Positions 8,298 through 16,688 of a stretch of 31,399 bases of DNA are shown here, in pieces (position 1 is the first letter of the stretch; every line of letters begins with the position of its first letter). The stretch is from NCBI GenBank assembly GCA_045531205.1, contig JAZSDN010000045.1:1-31399 (forward strand). The letters run 5' to 3'. The notes beneath the pieces are model-generated. The model was not told where the DNA came from. It made no database searches and saw only the letters and a list, made by a program, of their open reading frames with translations. Source of the DNA: JAZNQL01 sp045531205. Lineage in GTDB: Bacteria > Bacillota > Clostridia > UMGS1883 > UMGS1540. The position numbers and the translations under genes were made by a program.

Positions 8298-8861
8298 ATG
8301 AATATAATGATAGTTGGCGTAGGCGGACAGGGAACATTGCTTGCAAGCAGAATAATAGGAGCCGTTGCAATGGACTCTGGCTACGATTTAAAGCTTTCTG
8401 AAGTACACGGAATGAGCCAGCGAGGCGGAAGCGTTGTAACTTATGTAAAATATGGCGAAAAGGTTTTATCTCCTTTAATCGAAAAAGGAGAGGCTGATGT
8501 TATTTTAGCATTCGAAAAGCTTGAAGCCTACAGATATTTACCATATCTTAAAAAAGGCGGTAAGTGTATAGTTAATACACAAAAAATAAATCCTATGCCT
8601 GTTATAACAGGTGCGGCAGAATACCCTTGCAAGCTTTTTGCCGAGATGGAGCAAAAGGGAATAGAGCTTATAAAATGTAATGCTTTATCCTTTGCAAAAG
8701 AAGCGGGAAATATAAAGGCAGTAAACGTTGTATTAATAGGTCAGCTTGCCAAAAATTCAAAAACAGAAAAGAAGGTTTGGGTAGAAGCAATAAAGAAAAC
8801 AGTGCCCGAAAAGTTTCTTGATATAAACCTTAAAGCCTTTGAGCTTGGATATAATAATTAA
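8298..8861 (+). CDS. iorB: Indolepyruvate ferredoxin oxidoreductase, beta subunit
   Basis: This is the small gamma-domain type subunit of the aryl-pyruvate:ferredoxin oxidoreductase. The 187-residue protein begins with MIVGVGGQGTLLASRII, the glycine-rich opening typical of IorB and other 2-oxoacid oxidoreductase gamma domains, and has the conserved EVHGMSQRGGSVV segment near residues 37-49. A good AAAGGAG site lies before the ATG, 27 bp after iorA, so the two subunits are made from one transcript. A terminator follows directly. It is full length and intact. Confidence 0.95.
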   Translation: MNIMIVGVGGQGTLLASRIIGAVAMDSGYDLKLSEVHGMSQRGGSVVTYVKYGEKVLSPLIEKGEADVILAFEKLEAYRYLPYLKKGGKCIVNTQKINPMPVITGAAEYPCKLFAEMEQKGIELIKCNALSFAKEAGNIKAVNVVLIGQLAKNSKTEKKVWVEAIKKTVPEKFLDINLKAFELGYNN

Positions 8862-8868
8862 AAAACAT

Positions 8869-8911
8869 AAAAAGGTCGGGAGTGACAGTAAACTGTTACC
8901 CTCGGCTTTTT
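8869..8911 (+). terminator. Intrinsic terminator after iorB
   Basis: A long stem with one bulge and one mismatch: AAAAAG (8869-8874) pairs with CTTTTT (8906-8911), the middle with CTCGG, and GTGACAG (8882-8888) with CTGTTAC (8893-8899), around a TAAA loop. The T-run forms the end of the hairpin. It begins eight bases after the iorB stop codon. Confidence 0.75.
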
Positions 8912-8954
8912 GATGAGAATTTATTGAAAAAAGTAAAAAACTTTTATAAAACTA

Positions 8955-8983
8955 TTGACAATACTTAAAATTTATGGTTTAAT
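8955..8983 (+). promoter_or_regulatory. Sigma-A type promoter of the arginine operon
   Basis: TTGACA (8955-8960), a 17-base spacer and TTTAAT (8978-8983), preceded by TGG so that it also has an extended -10 (TG at 8975-8976). It lies about 50 bp upstream of the argC start. Confidence 0.75.
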
Positions 8984-8998
8984 ATAAAAAGTTATTTT

Positions 8999-9016
8999 TT
9001 TGAATAAATATACAAA
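8999..9016 (+). promoter_or_regulatory. Candidate ARG box (ArgR/AhrC operator)
   Basis: The 18 bases match the ARG box consensus TNTGAATWWWWATTCANW at all but one fixed position (ATACA for ATTCA). They sit just downstream of the expected transcription start and upstream of argC, a repressing position for the arginine-responsive regulator ArgR/AhrC. Only one box is seen, and AT-rich sequence can give chance matches. No argR gene is in the window. Confidence 0.5.
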
Positions 9017-9030
9017 AAGAAGGTTAAATT

Positions 9031-9957
9031 ATGCATAAAATATTCATAGACGGTGCAGCCGGAACAACAGGACTTCGCCTTCGCGAGCGTCTTGCACAAA
9101 GAGCTGATATAGAAGTTCTTGAAATAGCAGAAGAGTTAAGAAAAGATATAAATGCAAAAGCAGAACTTGCAGCAAAAGCTGATATTACATTTTTGTGCCT
9201 GCCCGACGATGCGGCAATTGAAGCGGCAAATACTTATAAAAATACAAAAATAATTGATACTTCATGCGCTCACCGTACAGAAAAAGGATGGGTATACGGA
9301 CTGCCCGAGCTTTCCAAGAATCAGAGAGAAGCTATAAAAAATGCAGATAGGGTAGCAGTTCCAGGTTGTCACGCAGGTGGCTTTAACGCACTTGTGTATC
9401 CTTTAGTAAAAGAAGGAATTATGCCTTGCGATTACCCCGTGGTATGCCATTCAGTTACAGGCTACAGCGGCGGCGGTAAAAAGATGATAGCCGAATATGA
9501 AGACGAAAATAAACCTTCTGAATATAAAAGTCCAAGACAGTACGGACTCTTGCAAAAACATAAACATTTAAAAGAAATGAAGGCAATACCTTCACTTGAA
9601 TACGAGCCTATATTCAATCCTATCGTAGACGATTTTTATAGCGGTATGGTTGTAACAGTTCCCCTTTATTCAAGACTTTTGAATAAAAATATGACTTTAC
9701 AGAAAATGTGGGAATTTTATTCCGAATATTATAAAGGAAAACAGTTTGTAAAAGTTCTTCCCTGTGGATACGATTCACTTATTTCAGCAAACACAAAAAG
9801 CGGGGAAGACAGTATCGAAATAATAGTAACAGGAAACGATGAAAGAATAATACTTGCATCAAGATTTGACAATTTGGGAAAAGGAGCATCAGGGGCAGCA
9901 ATTCAGTGTATGAATATTATGCTCGGTGAAGAAGAAGGAAAGGGTTTGGTTTTATGA
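9031..9957 (+). CDS. argC: N-acetyl-gamma-glutamyl-phosphate reductase, short (type 2) form
   Basis: ArgC reduces N-acetylglutamyl phosphate to the semialdehyde with NADPH, the third step of ornithine synthesis. The 308-residue protein is the short ArgC type, not the usual form of about 345 residues. It starts with IFIDGAAGTTGLRLRERL (nucleotide-binding), and its VPGCHAGGF motif places the catalytic cysteine at residue 113. SVTGYSGGGKKM follows near 145. An AAGG site precedes the ATG. The stop codon overlaps the argJ start. It is the first gene of argCJBDF. Identification is firm from sequence and position. Confidence 0.96.
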   Translation: MHKIFIDGAAGTTGLRLRERLAQRADIEVLEIAEELRKDINAKAELAAKADITFLCLPDDAAIEAANTYKNTKIIDTSCAHRTEKGWVYGLPELSKNQREAIKNADRVAVPGCHAGGFNALVYPLVKEGIMPCDYPVVCHSVTGYSGGGKKMIAEYEDENKPSEYKSPRQYGLLQKHKHLKEMKAIPSLEYEPIFNPIVDDFYSGMVVTVPLYSRLLNKNMTLQKMWEFYSEYYKGKQFVKVLPCGYDSLISANTKSGEDSIEIIVTGNDERIILASRFDNLGKGASGAAIQCMNIMLGEEEGKGLVL

Positions 9958-11168
9958 TTAAAATACAAGGCGGCGTATGTGCAGCAAAAGGCTTTATGGC
10001 ATCAGGAATACATGCCGGCATACGTAAAAATAAAGAAAAAAAGGATATGGCACTTATAGTAAGCGAAAAGCGTGCAGTAGCAGCTTGCGTTTATACACAA
10101 AACCTTGTAAAGGGTGCTCCTATCTATGTTACAAAAAAACACGTGGCAGACGGATATGCCTCTGCAATAATATGTAACAGCGGTAACGCAAATACCTGTA
10201 ATGCAGATGGTGTTGAAATTGCAGAAAAAATATGTGATATTACATCGAATGCAACAGGCATTGATAAAAATGATATAATAGTAGCTTCCACAGGTGTAAT
10301 AGGACAAAGACTTTCGCTCGAACCCTTTGAAAATTCCTTGCCCAAGCTTGCTTCTACTCTTTCTCAAAACGGAAGCGAAGCCGCAGCAGAAGCTATAATG
10401 ACTACCGACACAGTTAAAAAAGAACTTGCATATTCATTCACTGTAGGCGGAAAAGAATGTAAAATAGGCGGTATTGCAAAAGGCTCGGGGATGATACATC
10501 CCAATATGGCAACAATGCTTGTTTTTATAACAACAGACGTAAATATAACAAAAGAAATGCTTCAAAAAGCCCTTTCGGGAGATGTTACCGATTCCTTTAA
10601 TATGTTAAGTATTGACGGCGATACCTCAACAAACGATATGGTAAGCATACTTGCAAACGGAATGGCACAAAACCCCGTTATCGACAGCGAGGGCGAAGAT
10701 TTTGATAAATTTAAAGAAGCACTTGCGACTGTTACTTCACAGCTTTGCAGAATGCTTGCAAAGGACGGAGAAGGTGCAACAAAACTTCTTATCTGTAACG
10801 TAGAAGGTGCAAAGGATATAAAAAATGCAAAAGCAGTAGCAAAAAGCATAGTATGCTCAAGCCTTTTTAAATCAGCACTTTTCGGAGCAGACGCAAACTG
10901 GGGGAGAATCCTTTGTGCAATAGGCTACTCTGGTGCCGATGTTACAATAGAAAAAGTTTCGGTAAGCCTTTCTTCATCAAAAGGAGATATACTGGTTTGC
11001 AAAAACGGAAGCGGAGTTGATTTTAACGAAGATACAGGAAAAGAAATTCTTTTGCAGGACGAAATAACCGTAAATGTAACTTTGGGAGATGGCGAAGGCA
11101 AAGCAACAGCTTATGGCTGCGACCTTACTTATGATTATGTTAAGATAAACGGAGATTACAGAACATGA
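9954..11168 (+). CDS. argJ: Bifunctional glutamate N-acetyltransferase / ornithine acetyltransferase
   Basis: ArgJ transfers the acetyl group from N-acetylornithine back to glutamate (cyclic pathway), and many versions can also use acetyl-CoA to start the pathway. The 404-residue precursor has the autocleavage site in GSGMIHPNMATML. Cleavage before Thr187 would give alpha and beta chains and expose the nucleophile. VASTGVIGQRL and the late FGADANWGRILCA segment are family hallmarks. Start and stop overlap argC and argB by 4 bp each, suggesting coupled translation. Whether this copy is mono- or bifunctional cannot be told from sequence by eye. No separate argA gene is in the window. Confidence 0.96.
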   Translation: MIKIQGGVCAAKGFMASGIHAGIRKNKEKKDMALIVSEKRAVAACVYTQNLVKGAPIYVTKKHVADGYASAIICNSGNANTCNADGVEIAEKICDITSNATGIDKNDIIVASTGVIGQRLSLEPFENSLPKLASTLSQNGSEAAAEAIMTTDTVKKELAYSFTVGGKECKIGGIAKGSGMIHPNMATMLVFITTDVNITKEMLQKALSGDVTDSFNMLSIDGDTSTNDMVSILANGMAQNPVIDSEGEDFDKFKEALATVTSQLCRMLAKDGEGATKLLICNVEGAKDIKNAKAVAKSIVCSSLFKSALFGADANWGRILCAIGYSGADVTIEKVSVSLSSSKGDILVCKNGSGVDFNEDTGKEILLQDEITVNVTLGDGEGKATAYGCDLTYDYVKINGDYRT

Positions 11169-12025
11169 ACAAAATGATATCAAATGCAGACAGAGCAACA
11201 ATATTGGTAGAAGCTCTTCCTTACATACAAAACTATAACGGAAAAATAATGGTAATAAAATACGGCGGTAACGCAATGCAGTCTGACGAACTTAGAAATT
11301 CAGTAATGCGTGACATAGTTTTAATGCAGCTTGTAGGCATTAAGGTTGTTTTAGTTCACGGCGGTGGACCCGAAATTTCCGAGGAACTCGAAAAACGCGG
11401 TAAAAAAAGCGAATTTATTGACGGTGTCAGAGTAACCGATGAAGAAACCATGGACGTTGTAAGTATGGTTTTGGCAGGCAAGATAAACAAAAGTCTTGTT
11501 AATATCATAAACAGCGTAGGCGGTAAGGCAATGGGTATTTGCGGTGCTGACGGTGGTATGATAAAGGCAGGCAAGTTAAGCGAAGAGTACGGCTATGTAG
11601 GAAATATAACAGAAATTGAAACAAGCCCAATTTTAGACCTTTTAAATAACGGATATATCCCTGTTATATCAACCATAGCTTGCGACGATGACGGCAACTT
11701 TTATAATATAAATGCCGATACAGCCGCAGCAAAAATTGCAGGTGCACTTCACGCACAAAGCCTTATTTCATTAACAAATATACCTGGAATACTTCACGAC
11801 CCTAAAGATGAGGATACTTTAATACCGCTTATCCGCACAAGCGAAGCACAAAAGTATTTTGATGAAGGAATAATTTCAGGCGGAATGATTCCTAAAATCG
11901 AGGCTTGTATTGAAGCAATAGAAGAAGGTGCCGAAAAAGTATTTATAATTGACGGAAGAGTTCCTCATTCAATACTCATAGAAGTATTTACTGACGAAGG
12001 TATAGGAACAATGTTTACGAGGTGA
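11165..12025 (+). CDS. argB: Acetylglutamate kinase
   Basis: ArgB phosphorylates N-acetylglutamate with ATP, the second step of arginine synthesis and often the feedback-regulated one. The 286-residue protein belongs to the amino acid kinase family. It has KYGGNAM near residue 33, VLVHGGGPEIS near 60, NINADTAAAKIAGAL in the middle and GGMIPKIEACIEAI near the C terminus. The N-terminal stretch before the kinase core (about 25 residues) resembles the arginine-sensitive hexameric type; this is inference. ATGA overlap with argJ, then 4 bp to argD. Confidence 0.96.
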   Translation: MNKMISNADRATILVEALPYIQNYNGKIMVIKYGGNAMQSDELRNSVMRDIVLMQLVGIKVVLVHGGGPEISEELEKRGKKSEFIDGVRVTDEETMDVVSMVLAGKINKSLVNIINSVGGKAMGICGADGGMIKAGKLSEEYGYVGNITEIETSPILDLLNNGYIPVISTIACDDDGNFYNINADTAAAKIAGALHAQSLISLTNIPGILHDPKDEDTLIPLIRTSEAQKYFDEGIISGGMIPKIEACIEAIEEGAEKVFIIDGRVPHSILIEVFTDEGIGTMFTR

Positions 12026-12029
12026 AAAA

Positions 12030-13184
12030 ATGCAGATAAAGCAAGATGACCATAAATATATAATGAACACCTACGGAAGGTTTGATGTTGAAATAGAAAG
12101 CGGTAACGGAAGCATTTTAAATGGCGACAAAGAGTACATAGATTTTGGAAGCGGAATCGCAGTAAATACTTTCGGTGCCAAAGATAAAGAGTGGGTTTCG
12201 GCAGTTTATGAACAGCTTAATAAAATTGCTCATACTTCAAATCTTTATTATACAGAGCCTTGCGTAAAGCTTGCAAAAATGCTTTGCGAAAAAACAGGCT
12301 TTTCAAAAGTATTTTTCTCAAACTCGGGAGCAGAAGCAAACGAGTGTGCAATAAAAGCCGCAAGAAAATACGGAACCGATAAGGACCCCGAAAAAAACGT
12401 AATTATAACAATGCGTGACAGCTTTCACGGAAGAACTGTTACAACCCTTTCTGCAACAGGTCAGGATGTTTTTCATAAAAACTTCACACCCTTTACGGAA
12501 GGATTTGTATATGTAACACCCGAAAACTTTGAAGAACTCGACAAAGCAATAGAAGAAAATAACGCAACCGCCATAATGCTCGAAACAATTCAGGGCGAAG
12601 GCGGAATAAAAGTTATTTCGGAAGAATATTTAAAGTATGTCGAAAAAAAGGCTAAAGAAAACGATATGCTCTTTATAATCGACGAAGTACAAACAGGTAA
12701 CGGAAGAACAGGCAAACTTTATTCATATATGAACTATGATTTGCACCCCGACATCATAACAACCGCAAAAGGACTTGGCGGGGGATTGCCGATAGGTGCA
12801 ACTCTTTTTTCTGAAAAAGTTTCAGAAATTTTACCTAAAGGCTCTCACGGGTCAACCTTTGGCGGCAACCCCGTATGTGCAGCAGGTGCAGTAAATATTT
12901 TATCAAGACTTTCGGATGAATTTTTAGATACAGTAAGAGAAAAAGGTGAATATATAAAAGAAAAGGTAAAAGGCTTCAAAAAGGTAGCAGATGTATGCGG
13001 AAAAGGTCTTATGATAGGCATAAAAACCGAAACCGCTGCCGCCGAAATTGCAACCAAGTGTGCCGAAAAAGGACTGCTTGTGCTTACAGCAAAAGACAAA
13101 GTAAGGCTTTTACCCGCACTTAATATAAGTTATGAAGAAATAGATAAAGGATTAAGCATATTAAAGGAGGTAGTGGAAGAATGA
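12030..13184 (+). CDS. argD: Acetylornithine aminotransferase
   Basis: ArgD is a class III PLP-dependent transaminase converting N-acetylglutamate semialdehyde to N-acetylornithine with glutamate as amino donor. The 384-residue protein is full length. It has FFSNSGAEANECAIK near 95-109, SFHGRT at 131-136, LFIIDEVQTGNGRTG with the PLP-contacting Asp near 218, and the Schiff-base lysine at Lys247 in TTAKGLGGG. GAGGTGA just before the ATG overlaps the end of argB. Class III transaminases for other substrates look similar, but the operon position settles the role. Confidence 0.95.
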   Translation: MQIKQDDHKYIMNTYGRFDVEIESGNGSILNGDKEYIDFGSGIAVNTFGAKDKEWVSAVYEQLNKIAHTSNLYYTEPCVKLAKMLCEKTGFSKVFFSNSGAEANECAIKAARKYGTDKDPEKNVIITMRDSFHGRTVTTLSATGQDVFHKNFTPFTEGFVYVTPENFEELDKAIEENNATAIMLETIQGEGGIKVISEEYLKYVEKKAKENDMLFIIDEVQTGNGRTGKLYSYMNYDLHPDIITTAKGLGGGLPIGATLFSEKVSEILPKGSHGSTFGGNPVCAAGAVNILSRLSDEFLDTVREKGEYIKEKVKGFKKVADVCGKGLMIGIKTETAAAEIATKCAEKGLLVLTAKDKVRLLPALNISYEEIDKGLSILKEVVEE

Positions 13185-14077
13185 AGCATTTACTTTCACT
13201 CGGAAGCATAACAACAGAGGATATTAAAGAAATTCTTGATTTAGCAGCAGAATTAAAAAAAGAAGGCAAAAACGGCAAAAAATATCTTGAGGGCAAAACC
13301 CTTGGTATGATATTCGAAAAATCCTCAACAAGAACAAGAGTTTCCTTCGAAACAGGTATGTATCAGCTTGGCGGAAACGCACTTTTCTTAAGCTCTAACG
13401 ACTTGCAGATAGGAAGAGGCGAGCCCGTTGAAGATACAGCAAGAGTTTTATCACGTTACCTTGACGGAATAATGATAAGAACCTATAAGCAGGAAGAGGT
13501 TGAAGCACTTGCAAAATACGGAAGTATTCCTATTATAAATGGTCTTACAGATTATGCACATCCTTGTCAGGTACTTGCAGACCTTTTAACAATCCGTGAA
13601 TATAAAGGAAGTTTAGAAGGTAAAAAGCTTTGCTTTATAGGCGACGGAAACAATATGGCAAACTCGCTTATTGTAGGTTGCATAAAAATGGGAATGAAGG
13701 TTTCTATCGCTTGCCCTGCAGCATATAAGCCCGATGCTGAAATTATGAAATGGGCAGCAGAAAACGGTGACTTTACCTGTACTGAATCTGTACTTGATGC
13801 AGCACAGGATGCTGACGTTTTATACACAGACGTTTGGGCATCAATGGGACAGGAAGGCGAAAGTGAAGAACGTAAAAAAATATTTGCGGGCTATCAGATA
13901 AACAAGGCTGTAACAGAGGTTGCAAACAAGGACGTAATGGTGCTTCATTGCTTACCTGCACACAGAGAAGAAGAAATAACAGCAGAGGTTTTTGAAGAAC
14001 ACGCAAACGAAATTTTTGATGAAGCAGAAAACCGCCTGCACGCTCAAAAAGCCGTTTTGGTAAAGCTTTTAGGTTAA
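13181..14077 (+). CDS. argF: Ornithine carbamoyltransferase
   Basis: ArgF joins carbamoyl phosphate and ornithine to give citrulline. The 298-residue protein has the carbamoyl-phosphate motif SSTRTR at 48-53, HPCQ at 127-130 and the ornithine-binding HCLPA at 256-260, with the D-x-W-x-SMG segment (DVWASMGQEGE) near 217-227. This combination separates it from aspartate carbamoyltransferase. AAAGGAGG lies upstream of the ATG, which overlaps the argD stop. It is last in the operon. argG, argH and carAB are not in the window. No clear terminator follows; the next gene starts 66 bp on. Anabolic and catabolic forms cannot be separated by motif, but context indicates the anabolic one. Confidence 0.96.
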   Translation: MKHLLSLGSITTEDIKEILDLAAELKKEGKNGKKYLEGKTLGMIFEKSSTRTRVSFETGMYQLGGNALFLSSNDLQIGRGEPVEDTARVLSRYLDGIMIRTYKQEEVEALAKYGSIPIINGLTDYAHPCQVLADLLTIREYKGSLEGKKLCFIGDGNNMANSLIVGCIKMGMKVSIACPAAYKPDAEIMKWAAENGDFTCTESVLDAAQDADVLYTDVWASMGQEGESEERKKIFAGYQINKAVTEVANKDVMVLHCLPAHREEEITAEVFEEHANEIFDEAENRLHAQKAVLVKLLG

Positions 14078-14143
14078 GAATACAGACAAAAACGTACAGT
14101 AAAAAAATACCTTAAATTTTTATAAAAGAGAGTTGAAAATAAA

Positions 14144-15679
14144 ATGAAACGTAAAATTTTTATAAAATTAAGCAGTATTTTATTATGCATTTGTTTGCTT
14201 GCAGCAGAACTTGTTGTATTTGCAACAGAAGAGGAATTTGAGTTACCGTCATATTCGAAATCATTTGAATCTTCAGCAGAAGAAATAATGTCGCTTTCTT
14301 CATTGTTGCCCGAGAAAAATATTAAAGAAGATATTAAGGCCGCAATAAAGGCAAGACAAAATACGGTAGACTTAAGAAAGTATGCTATTAATGTAAGTGA
14401 ACTTCAAAATGTATATGATTTGTTTTTTGATGTTTTGTGCGAGAACCCTCAATTTTTTTACATTAACAGCAAAGCAAGCGCAAAGGGTATAGGCAGTATT
14501 ATTTCGGGTTTGGATTTATCAAATTCATACGCTTATACTGATGAAGAAACAATAAATAAAAATCAGGCACTTATCGATATTGAAGTAAACAGAATCCTTA
14601 AAACTATTGATTCCGATATGTCTGATGCAGAAAAAGCATTGGCGGTGCATGATTGGTTTGATTTGAGGTACTCATATAATTTAGATGCATTGCAGTTGAA
14701 TGGCGCTTCTTCAGCACATAGAATAGACGGATTGTTTATTGAAAAAACAGCAGTTTGTCAAGGCTATGCATTGGGATATATTTATGTGCTTTCAAAGCTA
14801 GGAATTGAAGCAATATATGTTTCAAGTGAAGCAATGAGACATGCCTGGAACATGGTAAAATTGGGTGATAATTGGTATCATGTTGACGTTACATACGATG
14901 ATCCGATTATAAACGGAAAAGATAAGCTGGGATTTGTATCGCACAGTTGTTTTTTAAGAAGCGATGCAGGAATTATGGGTTCGGATCCTGAAAACCCAAC
15001 GCATTTTGCCTGGAAAAGCAAACATACAGCCGTAGCAGATTATCCTAACATGTTTTGGAAGGACATTACCTCAGGCATTTTTTATATCGACGGCAAGTGG
15101 TATTATAAAAAGGGAAACAACATTGTTTCGCAAAAGTTTACTGATTCGAGCACTGAAACAATACATACGGTAACTGACCGCTGGCCGGGTACTGTAGGGT
15201 ATTATACAGGCCTTTTTGGAATAGGGGTTTATAACGGACGAATTTACTATAATACCGCAACAGAAATTCATAACATTACCACAAGCGGAAAAGATAAAAG
15301 AATACAAGGCGTGCAAGACCTGGGACAAAATCAAATTTACGGCATAGTTGTTTTTGATGATATGTTTTATCTTGCAACCGGAACAAACCCGAATGAAAAA
15401 CATACAATTAAAACGATACAAATGTCGAAGGAAAATATTTATGCAACTAAAAAAGAAGGTAAGATAACTGTATATTTTCCTCAAGAGCCAGTTTCAGAAG
15501 GTTATTGTTTTGTGGCATGGTATAACGGTGATGAATTTGCTGCCGTGAAGGTTAATCATTTTAACAAAGAAACAGTTTATATTTCGGTATTGGACGATGT
15601 AAAGGAAGCTACTGAAATTAAAATTTTCATGTGGGATAAAGGACTTTCTCCGTTGTATAAATCAATAACTTTACAATAA
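14144..15679 (+). CDS. Secreted transglutaminase-like protein of unknown role
   Basis: The 511-residue protein has an N-terminal signal peptide (hydrophobic core 10-25, likely cleavage after VFA near residue 27). A transglutaminase/protease-like core follows, with the expected Cys-His-Asp triad: Cys205 in AVCQGYA, His233 in MRHAWNMV and Asp248 in HVDVTYDDP. Such bacterial domains act as peptidases or cross-linking enzymes at the cell surface; the substrate is unknown. Residues 300-430 are rich in short aromatic strands (YIDGKWYYKKG, VYNGRIYYNT), like a beta-propeller. The last 70 residues, ending in IKIFMWDKGLSPLYKSI, resemble the end of the three-repeat protein at 28469-30829. The upstream 66 bp show no convincing promoter, so read-through from argF is possible. 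Confidence 0.85.
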   Translation: MKRKIFIKLSSILLCICLLAAELVVFATEEEFELPSYSKSFESSAEEIMSLSSLLPEKNIKEDIKAAIKARQNTVDLRKYAINVSELQNVYDLFFDVLCENPQFFYINSKASAKGIGSIISGLDLSNSYAYTDEETINKNQALIDIEVNRILKTIDSDMSDAEKALAVHDWFDLRYSYNLDALQLNGASSAHRIDGLFIEKTAVCQGYALGYIYVLSKLGIEAIYVSSEAMRHAWNMVKLGDNWYHVDVTYDDPIINGKDKLGFVSHSCFLRSDAGIMGSDPENPTHFAWKSKHTAVADYPNMFWKDITSGIFYIDGKWYYKKGNNIVSQKFTDSSTETIHTVTDRWPGTVGYYTGLFGIGVYNGRIYYNTATEIHNITTSGKDKRIQGVQDLGQNQIYGIVVFDDMFYLATGTNPNEKHTIKTIQMSKENIYATKKEGKITVYFPQEPVSEGYCFVAWYNGDEFAAVKVNHFNKETVYISVLDDVKEATEIKIFMWDKGLSPLYKSITLQ

Positions 15680-15777
15680 TAAATATAAATTATATAAAAA
15701 AACATACCAAAAAAAGATAAAATCATTCAACATTTGGAAGTATTTATAATAAAATTTTTAAAAATAGAAAAAAATTC

Positions 15778-15806
15778 TTGCTATTTTGCAGATTTTGTAG
15801 TAAAAT
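15778..15806 (+). promoter_or_regulatory. Sigma-A type promoter of the amino acid ABC transporter operon
   Basis: TTGCTA (15778-15783) and TAAAAT (15801-15806) are spaced by 17 bases, 35 bp before the binding-protein start. No operator-like palindrome was noticed beside it. Confidence 0.65.
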
Positions 15807-15840
15807 GGGCTATGAACTATTTATTTAGGAGGATATAATC

Positions 15841-16608
15841 ATGAAGAAAACATTAGTATTGATTTTGGCATTGGCTCTTTGCCTCACAGTTTTTGCAGGT
15901 TGTTCAAACCAAACACAGCAGGACGATCAGGGAAAGAAATTTGTTATCGCAACAGATAAGGGCTTCAGTCCCTTCGAATTCCAGGATGCAGAAGGCAACA
16001 TCGTAGGTATTGATATGGACATTCTTGCAGCAATCGCTGAAGACCAGGGATTTACATACGATCTTCAGTACGTAGGTTGGGATGCAGCTATCGCAGCATG
16101 TCAGGCAGGTCAGGCTGATGGTATGATAGCAGGTGCTTCCATAACAGAAGACAGAAAAAATTCAGGCTGGATTTTCTCTGAAGGTTACTACGATGCAACA
16201 CAGGGTATGGCAGTAGCTAAAGATTCAGACATTGACAGCTTTGAAGATTTAGCAGGCAAATCAGTTGCAGTTAAGAACGGTACAATGAGCAACGCTTATG
16301 CAGAAAGCATTAAGGCTGAATATGGCTTTGAAGTTGTTACATTCCCCACATCACCTGATATGTACCAGGCAGTTTTAGGCGGTCAGGTTGCAGCTTGCTT
16401 TGACGATACACCTATCTTAAAGTATAACATCAAAACAGGCGAACTTGCTATGAAGTTTGTTGAAGGTACAGAAAATGAACCTGCACAGTATGGTATGGCT
16501 ATATTTGATGCTGCAAATCAGGAACTTTTAGACCTTTTCAATGCAGGTCTTAAAAACATTAAAGAAAGCGGTAAATACGACGAAATAATCGCAACATATC
16601 TTGGTTAA
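15841..16608 (+). CDS. Polar amino acid ABC transporter, substrate-binding lipoprotein
   Basis: A periplasmic-type solute-binding protein (SBP family 3), anchored outside the membrane as a lipoprotein, which hands its ligand to the permease. The 255-residue precursor has a signal peptide ending in the lipobox FAGC with Cys21 as lipid anchor. FVIATDKGFSPFEFQDAEG and VGIDMDILAAIAED follow, the classic opening of glutamine/polar amino acid binding proteins, and later NGTMSNAYAES and the DDTPILKYN region. AGGAGG gives a very strong ribosome binding site. The ligand cannot be assigned by eye; glutamine, cystine, arginine or histidine are all possible. Closeness to the arg operon is suggestive only. 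Confidence 0.93.
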   Translation: MKKTLVLILALALCLTVFAGCSNQTQQDDQGKKFVIATDKGFSPFEFQDAEGNIVGIDMDILAAIAEDQGFTYDLQYVGWDAAIAACQAGQADGMIAGASITEDRKNSGWIFSEGYYDATQGMAVAKDSDIDSFEDLAGKSVAVKNGTMSNAYAESIKAEYGFEVVTFPTSPDMYQAVLGGQVAACFDDTPILKYNIKTGELAMKFVEGTENEPAQYGMAIFDAANQELLDLFNAGLKNIKESGKYDEIIATYLG

Positions 16609-16632
16609 TTTTAACTTTTAATGTAATTAACT

Positions 16633-16662
16633 GTAAGGGCATTGGTATTCCGATGCCCTTGC
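16633..16662 (+). promoter_or_regulatory. Intercistronic hairpin between binding protein and permease genes
   Basis: A 13-bp stem (16633-16645 with 16650-16662, two G-T wobbles) closes a TATT tetraloop and is not followed by a T-run. It sits 24 bases after the binding-protein stop and 10 bases before the permease ribosome binding site. Such hairpins commonly protect the upstream mRNA from 3' exonucleases, giving more binding protein than permease. This role is inferred. Confidence 0.6.
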
Positions 16663-16688
16663 GGAATGTATAGGAGGCTTTTTGACTT

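Noticed and set aside
8862..9030. T-box or riboswitch leader before argC
   Set aside because: The transcribed leader is only about 40-50 bases and has no specifier-loop or T-box sequence; the hairpin at 8869-8911 lies before the promoter and belongs to iorB.
10002..10367. 121-residue frame antisense to argJ
   Set aside because: Cysteine- and tyrosine-rich low-complexity translation, typical of the complement of an AT-rich gene; argJ on the other strand is unmistakable.
15071..15484. 137-residue frame antisense to the transglutaminase-like gene
   Set aside because: No ribosome binding site or family resemblance; it is a shadow of the aromatic-rich region on the plus strand.
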